DNA of 64,000 nt from Puccinia triticina (lineage: Eukaryota; Basidiomycota; Pucciniomycetes; Pucciniales; Pucciniaceae). The translations under genes and the position numbers were made by a program. Shown here one piece after another: positions 34,385 through 45,955 of this stretch. Each line of letters starts with the position of its first letter. Position 1 is the stretch's first letter. The DNA lies in assembly GCF_026914185.1 (NCBI RefSeq), contig NC_070569.1, positions 4,340,001-4,404,000 on the forward strand. Direction: 5' to 3'. A model generated the notes under the pieces. The model made no database searches. It was given only the letters and a program-made list of their open reading frames with translations, and had not been told where the DNA came from.

Positions 34385-34555
34385 TCACATAGTTTTTAAG
34401 TGCAACCTGAAAGCAAAGACCGATTTGTGAACAACATTGATGATACCAATCCTCCCCTCTCGCCTCGCCACAAGCAAGTTTTCTAGGTTGGCAACGCGGG
34501 AGAGGGTAAGATAAATTAGCCCGTGCGCGAAGATGTTAGTTTCCAAATATACTCC
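34385..34555 (-). pseudogene. Helitron-type PIF1 helicase C-terminal fragment
   Basis: About 57 codons on the minus strand encode VGVYLETNIFAHGLIYLTLS followed by RV and later NVVHKSVF. This is the pattern of the last helicase motif of PIF1-like helicases in Helitrons (usually VGVYLP, FxHGQLYVALSRV, NVVYKEVL). It is 5'-truncated; upstream sequence does not continue the domain. TGA closes it at 34385. The CTRR end and hairpin of a Helitron 3' terminus were not located. Confidence 0.55.
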
Positions 34556-34569
34556 CACACAGCTCACCC

Positions 34570-35600
34570 CTCTACCGAGTATTCTTCTGGATTAAGCCTT
34601 GAGAGTGAGGGGGAAGTGGGAGGGTCATCAGAAGCAAATGTCAATTGGGTAAGCCTGAGCGGAGCATATCATGACCAAACAGATAAATTACATGGTCTGG
34701 GTCAGGGATGGTGACCATGGGGTAGGAAGAATCCCTTGCCACAGCAAGCTGATTCCCTCAAAGCCAATATGTAGGTCGGGGTTGGGTCATGCTTGTTTGA
34801 GAATCGGTTCGGCGGCGAGAATTTGATAAAAAGTCTGGCTGCCATCTAGCAACCTGATCACTCGCCAGTATCAACACTTCCCAGTCGTTTCTGCTTATAA
34901 GGCCTGGCTCCACATTCCCTCTCTGTGGATGACTGTTGAAGAGAATAGAACAGGCAAAGCGGTTTCAGTTATAAGTAGAGAGAAATAGTGAAGGAGAGAC
35001 AGGTAACTCAACAGCCAGGGGTTTCACAAGGGCCACGCAAGGAAGATTGGCGTGTGCAGAGATCTCGGGTCGGAGTGGTCGATGAGCAGCCAATGGAAGT
35101 GGGTGTGGAGCTCAAGCCAGTTCAAACCGCGCTTCCGGGCTCTCCTGAACAGGTGTCTGGTCATTAGCCCTTGCAGCAGGCCTCGCAGAATTTGGGTGGC
35201 CCTGTCAGCTGCTGCACGCCATCCTCAGCCCTCTTGGTAAACTTTGTGTGGGTCTCGGTGTGTTGGCGGAGTAAGGATGTGTTGAGGTAGTTGGAGTCCA
35301 CTTGACTTAGCCGGGCTTTTGATGAGTCGCCACAGGTTGCCTAATAAGGAGGCGGGGCCACGATAAGAGTTGAAGATGGCGAAGAACCTCGCAGGGAATG
35401 GAATTGTTGCCATGGTTTTTGATCATTTGTGGCAGGGAGGTGCGGACCGACCAACAGCAGGGCGCAACAGATTGATGTTTCATCCAGGCATAACCATGCA
35501 TCAGCCACACAACCCGCGCCACCGTTGTCCTGTATTGGATGTACTGCAAGTTACAACTTACCATGCGCACTTCAGTTGGTCTGATGGGTATATAACCTCA
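34570..35600. other. No recognisable gene
   Basis: Only short unrelated frames occur and no repeat shared with the rest of the window was recognised. Confidence 0.4.
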
Positions 35601-35965
35601 CCAGATCTTTCAGGATAGCTTTACCCCCAGGTGACCTTCCCTCCGCTTGCATTTGCAGCAGACTGGTGGTCATCCTCCCCCTCCCCAATTGCATTTGCAC
35701 TCGGCTGAGGGGTTTCCAGCCCTGACTTTTGCCCCACGCACTTGCGCCAGGCTGAGCGGGTTAAATCCGGTCTCTTTTCACCTGTGGCATGTCTCAGGCT
35801 GGGAGTTCGTAAAATCAGTTGCTTTTATCATGTACATTAGAAATTTTTAAACTGTTATTTTAGTTTGTTTTTTTGTTTAACTTGTAGGGAAAACACTTTT
35901 TTTGTTTCTGAAAAACTCATGTACAGGGGAAACCCTTGAATTATTCTTTGGTGAATCTGTGGTTT
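35600..35965 (-). repeat. Inverted copy of the dispersed repeat
   Basis: CCTTCCCTCCGCTTGCATTTGC and, further right, GGGGAAACCCTTGAA and TTTTAATAAACTTAGA are the reverse complement of the landmarks at 420-830 and 61690-62110, in reverse order as expected. Confidence 0.45.
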
Positions 35966-35984
35966 TAATAAACTTAGATTCTAG

Positions 35985-36260
35985 CCATTTTTTGAATGTA
36001 ATTCCAGGAAAATCCAATCAATCTGAGGGAACTATTGTACTCCAGTTGTCACCCCATTGTACGCGCGTACAATAGGGTGACATTGGCGAAATGTAAAACA
36101 GTTCCATGTGCATATGCATCTGGAAATTGCAAAAACAAAAACAAAAACACAACTGAGCGGCTGATCTACGTGAAGGGGTTGTGACCTCAGATGAACTGTG
36201 GAACAGCAAAGCCAGTCTTGAATTCAACCGTTCTTCCACCCCTTTTACATACTATTCTAG
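35985..36260. repeat. Unoccupied copy of the host repeat with hairpin
   Basis: Matches the flanks of the TIR element at 31677-32796. It has a hairpin at about 36052-36079, ACCCCATTGTACGCG with its near complement, and a single TGT at the insertion point. Confidence 0.6.
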
Positions 36261-37120
36261 CCATTTTTTGGTGAATTTCTAGGAAACTCCTATCACTTTG
36301 AGGGAATCATTTATATAAACTACTTTTGATAAAGTACGTGAAGAATTCATTTCACCCACATGTTTTGGATTGATGTCACATCTCAAATTTCAAAATATAA
36401 CAATGAGGCCAAAGAAGCTGTCATTTCACATGCAACGGCGGGTAGGTACAGTATGGATATCAGCAAAATACCAATATTGTGACAATTTTTTTCTTTTTAC
36501 CACTACCACTAACATAACAGAAGTGTGCTACAATATCACACCTCAGGTAGCTTTATTTTTTTTACATTATTTACAACATCTGGCGGCGCAGAGGGGCAGA
36601 TATTGGAAAATTTATTGGAAAGAGGAGGCCATTTAACCCTCTGTATTGTGTTACTCAGTGGTTAACGTGTTGATAGTAAAGTCAGCCTGAAAAAATTTAC
36701 CCCTTTAAAATATGGTCCCGGGCTTAAAAGTTGTTGTTACTCATACCAATACCAGGTACCTGAGCATAGTAACAGAAAGTGTTACACTACACAGATAAAG
36801 GCAGCTATTTTACTGTATTGAAACAACCAATTTTTGTCACATTCATGAGGCTAGCTGTTACTGCACCACTCTGTAGCTGTCTTGTAAAATTGGTGGGTAA
36901 ATACAGGGTAATTTAGCATTAGGGTGGCAGTGCTAACCACAACCTTTCCTTTGCAGTTTTACCATTCTGCCACCCCTGCTAAGCTATTTTATGCTCTGAA
37001 ACAGTCCTTGCAGCGGAAAAAAAGTCTAAAAATCTGCTAAATAGTGCTTTAGCGCAGCGTAAAAGGCGCTTGTTTGTGCCCTTTGCACATAGGTTCAGCA
37101 CAGAGATGGTTCATTTCTGC
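36261..37120. other. AT-rich, no gene seen
   Basis: No frame with a recognisable domain. Short GCGCAGCG words near 37050 recall the TAGCG-rich MITEs, but no ends were found. Confidence 0.35.
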
Positions 37121-37544
37121 TACTTGACACCAATTTGTAGCGGAATTGAAAAACTCTAAGGTGAAAATAGCTGGTACATAAATGCTTTTAGCTGATAACA
37201 GAGAGTTTTTAATTCACAGTTCCTTTGAAGATGTGATATCTATCTGCAAAGGGATTTCACACCACAGTAAAAAGAATTTGGGGATGCAAGAGTTGATTTG
37301 GAAATGTAAAACATGGGTTAGGATTGTAATGAACTTGACTTCAATATGAATTCAATGTAGTTGAATGATAGTTCACATTGAATAGTTACATATCAATCCA
37401 AATTAGATTGGCCTATTGTTATTGCCAAGTAATGAAACAATTCAAACATCAGATAGTAAGGAATTCCGCCTCAGTTCAGACAAAAACTAGCACCAAATTC
37501 AGCTGTGGCACTCCTTGGGGAGTGCCCCCAAAGCTTCCCTGGTG
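37121..37544. mobile_element. Right-end fragment of a CACCAGGG-type element
   Basis: The right terminus GGCACTCCTTGGGGAGTGCC, CCCAAAGCTTCCCTGGTG ends at 37544. It is the closest match to the left end at 13922. No left end was found, so the left border is a guess. Confidence 0.45.
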
Positions 37545-37696
37545 AATGAGGCAATAAAAATCATACAGCTATTAATCTTTTGAGCTGTCAAAGCAAATAG
37601 ACAATGTGATCAATGAGTATCAGTTGCACTCTAATTTGAGAAAATAGTTATTATCATCAGTCTAATCATCCCTCTTCTTAATCTTTCCATTCTCAG

Positions 37697-38300
37697 GCTT
37701 AATCAAGCAATTCTCAAAACCGACATCACCCAAGACAATGGCCCCAACAGCTTATCCTCTGGAGACCTGACCCGCTACTTATCTGGAACCACTGGGCCCT
37801 CCATGCACTCCCCCTTTGCTGGCTCACCGCTGCTTGCAAGAGGAGACTTTCCGCTCACGGCTGTTAACTCCGTTGTTGAAACCACCACCTCCACCGCCGG
37901 CTCCTTGCCAAGACATCCCAAGTCACTCCAGCTCGACCAGCTCAAGAAACGCACGGTCTCCCTTGCCAGGAGAAAAAATTGCCCTTTGAGGTCCTCAAGA
38001 AGCTCCGCAGGAACTCCCTCTTCCGCGCCACGCACCACTGCCCCGTCCTCAACCGAGTCCCCCTCCCCCCAACGCCGCCTCTGCACCCCACCACCAATAA
38101 GAGAAGGGGAAGAGCGCGGGTGATGCCAATGCCATGCGCACCCCAAGCCCCGGAGGCGGCCGCGCCAAAGAGCCGCCCAGGAAAAATTGCCCCACCAACA
38201 AACTGGTGCCCCTGGAACTCCCACTACTCACACTAATGCAACTGAAAATCCCAACACAGAGGCTGCACCAGCCGGCGCACTTTGGGCCCTGGCTGACTAA
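37697..38300 (+). pseudogene. Unidentified decayed exon, Ser/Thr/Pro-rich
   Basis: After a pyrimidine-rich acceptor (TTTCCATTCTCAG, 37684-37696) a frame of about 200 codons runs to TAA at 38298, interrupted only by TGA at 38121 (CGA-to-TGA would restore Arg). The protein is rich in Ser, Thr and Pro with a basic patch (LDQLKKRTVSLARRKN). I do not recognise a family. The G/C content is higher than the surroundings. It could be the last exon of a dead gene or of a transposon-borne one. Confidence 0.35.
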
Positions 38301-38406
38301 CACGTGATCCTTGCAGGAACGTATGTCTCCCTGCTCTTCTTTCTCTTACATCCCCACACAACCCCGTCTCTGACCAAGCGCTTCAGGGCTCCCTAGGAGC
38401 GTGTGA

Positions 38407-39036
38407 CAAACAGTGCAAGAGCTACGCTACTCAAAGTGGCAGAGTAGTGGCTTTAGCCTTGCTTTGCTAAGCTTTTTGTAGCAGGCTTGGCGCTTTGCTA
38501 TTCACTAGATTTTTTAAGGGGAAAAAAATAAAGAAGATAGCGCGCTTTTTTTAGCGGAGAGTAGCTGCAATTTGCTGCGCTTCTTGCTATAGTAGCGGAA
38601 AAAACACTACTGTAGCAATTTTGCTGCGCTACCATAGCACCATTCAAACATCAATACTGCACATCATAAAATGAGGAAGGATTGATGTTTGAGTACTATT
38701 TCTGGCATTTTCCACCAAAAGGCAGACACGCCCGCTACGCTTTGGCACAAAAGCAACCCGGTTCGCTACGCTTTTGGCGCTAAAAAGCGCTACTAGCGCC
38801 AAAAAGCGCCAAAAAGCGTCAATTTTTCCGCTGCGCTATACTGTAGCGAAGCAGCAAAAAAAAGAGCTTCGCTACGCGCAGGCCAAAGCTGCAGTAGCAT
38901 TTCTGGCGCTTTGCTACCGCTCAAAGTAGTAATTTCCCGCTAGCGCTAACGCTACTCTGCATCCAGAGTAGTGTGTTTCCGCTTCACTATGCAAAAGCGC
39001 CGCTTTTTGTAGTGAAGCGTAGCTCTTGCAGTGTTG
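38407..39036. mobile_element. TAGCG-rich hAT-like MITE
   Basis: The ends CAAACAGTGCAAGAGCTACG and, from the right, CAACACTGCAAGAGCTACGC are inverted repeats. GTGTGA is present on both sides (38401-38406 and 39037-39042). The interior is filled with GCGCTA, GCTACGC and TAGCGC words in both orientations. It resembles 7425-7899. Confidence 0.65.
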
Positions 39037-39042
39037 GTGTGA

Positions 39043-41178
39043 CCGGCGCCGGCTCCGCGCACGTTCCTGCCTTTTTGCGCCCCTGGCTGTGTAGAGGGCT
39101 CCGGCCCGTATTTGTTGATTGATGTGCTCCAATTACTGCCTCAGACATCACTTAAAACAAGAGAGAGAGGGAGAGAGTCAATCTGGTGCGGCCGGTGGCC
39201 GTTGGGCGGCCCGCACTTTCCCCTCTGAAGGCGCTTCCTGGGGTTTAAAGGATGGCTGGCGGGCGCGCTTGGCGTGCCCGTGGCCCCGCCCGGGAGAGCC
39301 CAAGAGAGTAGCAGCCACGCATGGCCCGGGCACCACGCTTTCCGGCCCAGACCCGTTCACTGCATGGGCCGCTCACGGGCCCGGGCCACACAAAAGCCTT
39401 GCACTCCTGGCTGTCTGTCCTGTCTCCACCGCGGAGGGGGCGCCCTGTCGCGCAAATGGATTGAAAATTGATTGGCTTGAGTGCTCTTGGCTGTGGCTGG
39501 CTTGCGCCGCTCTGGAGTGCGTGGCTGCGCAGCGACGGGTCTGGCGTTGCGGCGTGTTTGCTCGTCAGCCCAAGGATGTCCAGCGAGAAGGAAACAGACC
39601 TAACTGGGCAGTTTCTAAGTGTCCTGACCAAATTTCCAACATCCAAGGCTTAGTCTGACGGATACTGATTTGATAGGACATTATTGGAGTTCAAAGGTGT
39701 CAAGCAAGGTGGTTGATTGAGAGGCTGATGGTTTACTTGTGCTGGTGCTATGTTTTTTCCATCATTTTTTCCACCTAAATTTCAGCCAAATCTGTTATTC
39801 AATGCCGTGAAACAATCTGCTCATACATCATGTTCTATGCCAAAATCTGCTCATAAATTTTTATCTAAATATCTAGCTCCAGGTGCAAGTGTCCAGATGA
39901 ATTAAACATATACTTTCTTCGGATATTCATTGTTTCTGGGTAAGCCTTGTATCTTTTTTAGGTTAGTCTAAAAGCACGGGACATCAAACTTTGCCAGTGG
40001 TCAGTGTTTGGCTGGTTTGAGATGGTTTGGGAATCAGGCAAAGTTCTATTGCCGCATTGGCTGAGCAGTGTGTTGGAATGTAGGCTGGTGGGGTGCAATT
40101 TTGGCTTGCACATGCATGATAAGTCATGGAGAGGATTGGCTTTGGGCTTGCGGCGCTGCGGGGGGTGACCCTTTGGTCGGCACCCTGAGGGTGCGGCGGC
40201 GCAGCTGCCTTGTGCTCTAGTTTAACTAAAAATATAACCTTGCATTTTTATCATCTCTTCACAGTGCAGTAGTAGTTACAACATACTATTTACTGTGAAT
40301 GCTTACAATTGAAATTTGTTGGAATTCATCTTATGATTCCATTTCTCAAAATAGAAAGCTCCATGATTTGATTGGTTCTGAAACAGAACAGCCAATTGGT
40401 AAAAGAACCTTGTGCTCTAAGGTCAATGATGTCAGTTTCATCAATGACATAGATTGTGGATCAGAATTGAGGTGAGTCTTTTGATCTTTATCTTTGCCGG
40501 ACAGGGAGGTAACAAAAACTAACACATTGTTGATATCTTTTTCAAGTGACCTTCCACTGCTTTCATTGCAAACAAAACGATTAAGCTTAACAATTTTAAT
40601 TTGTATAAGCTCACTAAAGAGTGAGTTGTATACCTTAATGAGAAAGAGTGTACTAGTAGAAAGCTGACAAACAATTACTTTTGTTATCAGCTAACATCAT
40701 TAACTAGTCAAAGCTCAGTTCTCAGGTTTCATCATTGAAACCAACATCAAAGTAATGTGTCTTCATGATTACTGATAGAAATGATCATGATATAACTCAA
40801 TGCTAACAAAAGATAATGGTTCTCTATTTTTACTACTTATCCTCTCATTGCAAGATCAAAACACTAGCCGTTATTCTTAAATTAGCTTTTCTATACTTTG
40901 TTTCTCATTCTCAGATAGCAAATAGGTTTTATATGCCTTAAGGTATAGCAATTTCTTTCTTTAAATAATTGTATTGTATTTAATCAAGAGAAATAAATAT
41001 CCTTAAGTTTTCAGAAGTTTTTCAAAATTTTGAAGTATGATCTTATGTGGCTATGTAGTCCCTATGGTCTTTCAATACCCAAAATACCCTTGGGTATCTC
41101 TGAGGGCGCCCGCGGACCATACCCGCCGGGTAGGCCGGGTACAGTCCAGGAAAACAAGCGTCCTGTAGTCTCCCCCGG
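39043..41178. other. No supportable gene
   Basis: 39119-39658 is GC-rich and open in several frames but shows no domain. 40150-40210 has a short GC-rich hairpin-like stretch. 40211-41030 is AT-rich. Near 41100-41150 short GGGTA/TACCC palindromes recall the hAT ends at 53204, without clear borders. Confidence 0.35.
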
Positions 41179-41320
41179 TGTAAGACTCAAAAGTGTTCCT
41201 GAGAACCTTTTGCTGAATGGAGAAGGGGATGATGGAGGTTCAAACTCTGCCCTTCTATACTATCAGATAACAAGATCCACCAAGGTAAGCTTGGCAAGTT
41301 TTAATGAAGTGATAGGATTG
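41179..41320 (-). mobile_element. LTR fragment, same family as 2752-3687
   Basis: TGTAAGACTCAAAAGTG starts the reverse complement of that LTR's 3' end, including CTTTTGCTGAATGGAGAAGG. It is cut at 41320 by the CACCAGGG element. Confidence 0.7.
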
Positions 41321-42205
41321 CACCAGGGGAGATATGTTCCCACTCCCCAGAGAGTGCCAGAGCTGAATTTGATGTGTGCATCAGTAACTCATCCCTAAAT
41401 GAATTGAAGTGGATGCAGAAGTGAGTCAAAAGTCAGTCAGAATTGATTTGGGAGTCAACACAATGTTGTGTAGAATTCTTTTGTTTTCTAGGTACAAGTA
41501 GAGGAAAAAATATGATGAAATGATATTTCACCCAAGTCCAACTCATCAATTGCTCCTATTTGATGATGTTGAAGGATAGGAAAGCAAAATTGCCATTCTT
41601 GAATGTAATTCCTGTAAAAAAAATGAGTTTCTTGTAATTCACATTATATGCCCTCATGTACAAAATTAAAGTAAAAGTCAACTTGGTATTATTGGGTTTA
41701 GAATTTCGGAATGTTGTAATGTTGCAGTAAAATTAGTGAAACCCATTTTCTTGGAAATGCTGCAATTAATTTGAATTTGGCTAAAAACATGGTGATAAAC
41801 TATTGTATTGGGGTGAAAGTCTGAGGTAAGTCAAGGTTGGATTGCAGTGCCACCCCAGTTTGGCCACATATCCTGGCCTCTTCACAAAAATTATTGTGTG
41901 ATTTTTTGTTTTTTTTGCTTTTCAAAATCCACATGTGCACATGCAAGTGAACTTTTTTGCACTTTGCTAATAGTCACCCTAATGTAAGCGCGTACATTGA
42001 GGTGGAAATATCACAGGATGGGCCTTTCACAGCCACATGAAAAGTAAAAACTTTGTGTTGAGACACCAATTGTCCCCCTGATGTACGCAAGTACATGAGG
42101 GGGACAATATGACATACTGCGCCTTTCACATCCCCATGAAAAGGACACACTTGTCATGGAGCCAAGAAAGGCCTATATTTTGGATGAGTTCTGGATTATT
42201 CCTTA
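41321..42205 (-). mobile_element. Truncated inverted copy of the CACCAGGG element
   Basis: Starts CACCAGGGGAGATATGTTCC and follows 32796-31870 in reverse, including both GTAC...GTAC hairpins (near 41985 and 42083). It stops within the 22-bp tandem repeat; the second TIR is missing. Confidence 0.75.
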
Positions 42206-42339
42206 GAATTTTTTTATTTTTGATGTAGTGGAACCTTTCTGTCTACCACACCGGGGGTATACCTGGAGATGCCAGGAATGGGGGCCAGCCCAACCTCTGG
42301 GGCTCTGATTCCTCCCAGTAAGAAAAACACACTTGTTGA

Positions 42340-42680
42340 CAGGAAGCAAGGGTGAAACGCTGCGCTGCGCTGTGAAAAGCGGCCAGCGCAGCGCAAAAAG
42401 CGCACCCCCGCTGTGAGTAAATCCCAATCAGCGGCAGCGGCAGCAGGTTGCGCTGCCGCTACCGCTGTTTGCAGCGGTCTTGCGCTTTGCCTCCGGGGCA
42501 AAAAGTGGAAGTGCAGCGCAGAAAAGCGCACTTTCGCTGCGAAAAAGCGCAGCGCAGCGCACATGCGCTGCATCGGCGTTGTATGTCGCTGTTTGTTGCT
42601 GTTGCTGCGCTATAGATGCGCAGCGGCTTCCAGGCTGCTGGCCGCTTTCAAGAGGCTGCTGCGCTGAATGGCCGCAGCGA
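42340..42680. repeat. GCAGCGC-rich fold-back block
   Basis: Dense GCTGCGC/GCGCAGC words in both orientations. It begins near CAAGGGTGAAACGCTGCG, which resembles the CAA(C)...TG ends of the MITEs. It may be the left subterminal region of the adjacent hAT. Open frames across it are by-products of the repeat. Confidence 0.45.
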
Positions 42681-42875
42681 CGAACAACAAAGCCAACCGC
42701 CCCACCAGCCTGCTGCTTCCGCCCTATCCCCCAGCCACAATTGGACACCATGGGCCTGGCCGACTCAAACAGCATCATGGAATAAGTACCTTCGACACCC
42801 CCCAATACCACGGACCATTCCCACACTGTGCCTGAATCTGTAACTCGACGATAATCCTCCCGCATCCGCACCCCC

Positions 42876-45508
42876 ATGTCCAGACCAGGCTTTATAGCCA
42901 CACAAAGCGACTCACGACGTGCTCTGGTTCCAATTTTTCCCAAGCTAAAGAAATCCCGCTTGACTAATCATCAAGTTGATGTTGAGGAGGAACACCTTGA
43001 ACTTGGTTTGGGAGGCACCAGCCAGGTAAATTTCTTATTCATTTCAATGAATGATATTTTTCCAATATTAAAATTGGGTTTTCTATTCTTAGTTGGACTT
43101 GCAGGCACCAACTCAAGTATCCAGCCAAACAGGTCAGCAGGTTACCGTCAATCTTTGACAGGACTCCGATGATGAAAACAGAGTGGCCAATGTACGAAAA
43201 GCAGATTGAAGCAAGGACAAAGATGGGTTTGATCATGTCTCACTGTACTTCTGGCTGTTGTGTGAAGGACCCAACCAGGTATGATTTGTATTTTATTTCA
43301 AATATAAAATCATCTCATTCAACTCTATCATCCATGCGGTGAATTTTTAGGATTTGTTGTCCAAGGGAAATTGCTGCAGGTGGTGCCCAAACAAGTTTAA
43401 AGCGCAGGCTTGATCAAGCTATAACCTGAAGTGCCATCGTGATGGTACTTATATCAAAGGATCTCTTTGACCGCCATGCCCTGGACGTGCTAATGCTATT
43501 GCGGCCGGAGCCCATCTCCCATCAAGTGCTGCCCAAGCTGTCATCAATAAGGCTGAGGCCCAACCGACAGGGGTCAGGAATCTTATTGCTTACACCACCA
43601 AAGGCCAATTCAACAATGATACTTTGAATTGTCTCCTTGTCATCTGGATCGTACGTCAATCTCTCCCTTGGATCCGAATTGAAGATTACCTCCTCCAAGT
43701 GTGCTTTGACTACGCCATGCACAACACCAAGTTGCATTTGAGAGTATGGGCTGCATTGGTGGCCCACAAACTTTACCTTGAACAACAAGTTCAAGTTATC
43801 AAGTCAATTGAGGTATTCATTTCCTTCTTTTACTCCTAACCATATATTGGAAAATCTGTAATGAATCAATTTCCAATCAAATTTGATTGTCAGGAATCCG
43901 AATTGATGATATCCCTCATATCCGATGTCTGGACCACCAATGGAAGCCATAAGGCCTTCGTGGGAATCAGCTGCTTCTACATAACGAAGGATTGGAAGTA
44001 TGTTTCTCAGCATCTAGCAATCAAGTACATCTTGTGGCATCACAATGGGAAGTACTTGGCTGCTCCCTTTGCTAACTCTCTGATCAAGCATAAATTACAC
44101 AATAAGATATGTATATTTATCCCATCTCCACTTTCCCTCGCCTCAACTAATTTTTTTACAGTTTAATTATGTTCTAGCCCAGACGACCGACTCGGGGAGA
44201 AACAATTTTACAATGGCAAGTGGTGTGGCGTCAATCTTTCAATCTCACGACTTGACTCACTGGAACGTCAAGAAGAATCATCACCAATGCATCTGCCATG
44301 TCATCGCGTTGATTCTAGGCGCTGGTCTGAAGGCCCTTCAGCTTTTGAAGGTAATGGTAAGACCTGAAAAGTCTGATCAATACTTCCCTTTGCTTGATTC
44401 CATCCCCGAGGAGGACGACCCGACCGGTGAAGATATAATTGTAGTAGAAAATCCGGTCTCCGATGGCGAGGAGGATATTGATCCAGATGATGCTGAAGCT
44501 GCCACCCACGTTGATGAACTTGGCTGGGAGGAAAATGGTCATGATGAGAATGATACCGAGGATGATAAAGATGGTATTGGGTTCACTTTAAAAAATGCAA
44601 GCCCTTGTTTCCCTGAATTTGAAATATTCAAGTATTACTCCTAAGGGTTTACTTTCCAGGTTGATTACATCTGCCGCAGGATTGCTTCCTCCCCCCAAAA
44701 ACAAGCAGAATTCAAGCTGTGGGCTGCCGCGCGCAATTACACGGGACGCGGAGTTATCGGAGGATATGGGATTTGTTGGAATATTGCTTACGACAGTCGC
44801 CAACAAGCCTACAAGGCAAGAAGGGTCATCAACCAACTCTTGGAAAATGAGATTGACAAGTATTCTGGGAAAACTGCAGCAAAGAAAGGGTTTTTTAAGG
44901 GGTACGAGCTGGCGTCTGCGGAATGGGAGGACATTGCTAGTCTAAACTCAGTTTTGAAAGTACGCTGCTTGATTCATTCTATTGCAGCTTATGAATATTA
45001 TTTTTCTCACATCTTGGTTAATAATCTACAGGATTTTTTGGAGATGATGAAACGGATGGAGGGGGATGGACCAAAGCTCTCCCTTACGATGTACGAGTAT
45101 TTACGGCTTCGCGATTCTCTCAAGAAGAAGCAGGCGGCGGCCACCTTGACTCCACTTGAGCCAATGTTTGAACCGGTGCTTAAGATTACAAACAAGTACA
45201 TCAATCTCGCCATCAACTGTGACACGGTGGTCATGGCAACTTTCCTCCACCCGGCCTGGCGAATGATGATCTTCGCCAAGCGATTTGAACACCAAGTCTC
45301 CCGGATCGAGACCGTCATTTCCCAGATCTTTGAAGATTGGGAAGCTCTCATCAAGTCAGCCGAACCAAAGACACCGGTACATAAAGAGGATCAATTGGAC
45401 CCTGATCATACCAAATCTGATTCGGAACCGGATTCAGACAACAACGATTTCAACTTCTACCCTCAACACTGCCAGCATATAAGCCTCGGATGTGTGCATC
45501 CCTGTTAG
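42876..45508 (+). pseudogene. Decayed hAT transposase with BED zinc finger
   Basis: Exons at 42876-43025, 43105-43278, 43351-43812, 43894-44110, 44162 to about 44590, 44660-44959 and 45032-45508 join by mostly GT-AG introns of 65-80 bp. Exon 3 holds a BED-type finger (CCRWCPNKFKAQ, YNLKCHRDG). Exon 4 starts the RNase H-like core with the first catalytic Asp in ISDVWTTNGSHKAFVG. Exon 5 has TTDSGRNNFTMASG and CHVIALILG, then an acidic stretch. Exons 6-7 contain the C-terminal core, including YEYLRLRD and FLHPAWRM, but the usual dimerisation end is not clear. TGA codons at 43156, 43206, 43411 and 43468 kill it. Related to, but distinct from, the hAT at 53474-57569. Confidence 0.8.
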
Positions 45509-45955
45509 TCTGGGATGCACACAACCGATTTAACATTGGTTGCGCGCATCCGATGCAATCCGCATCCGAATTGACATCGGGGGACAGTAACCCAAGGGTT
45601 TTGCCACCCGATTCAAACTCGGCTGCTCCGCGGCCGAGCCAAAATCGGCAGGCTGTCTGGCCGAGGAATTGAATTCCTCAATCAGTGGCCAGCCGAGTTA
45701 ACCTCGGCCGCCACCAATCGAGCAATGGAAGCTTGGTTGACAGTTCAACCGAGCTTTCATATGATCGGTCATTCATAACCGATCATATGAAAGCTCGGTT
45801 GCGGACCCACCGAGCAAAATGAATATTGGCTGTTAACTCACCAATGATTTTGAATCATCGGTGGGTCAACAGCCGATGATTTTGAATCATCGGTTGTTAG
45901 CTCATCCGACGAAATCGAACTGGTCAAGAGAAACTCTCCGGGGAGAAGTTACCCT
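45492..45955. repeat. Cluster of short palindromes
   Basis: Directly after the hAT pseudogene come successive hairpins. Examples are GTGTGCATCCC/GGGATGCACAC (45492-45522), a perfect 23-bp-arm hairpin at 45747-45800 with an 8-bp loop, and two copies of GATGATTTTGAATCATC (about 45845-45895). Most are bounded by CCGA and TCGG. This may be the subterminal region of the hAT. Confidence 0.65.

Noticed and set aside
35052..35618. Several overlapping frames of 60-90 codons
   Set aside because: No domain, no codon signal, both strands equally open.
39119..39658. 179-codon plus-strand frame
   Set aside because: GC-rich DNA open in several frames, no domain, no convincing context.
42413..42785. Ala/Cys-rich open frames
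   Set aside because: By-product of the GCAGCG fold-back repeat.
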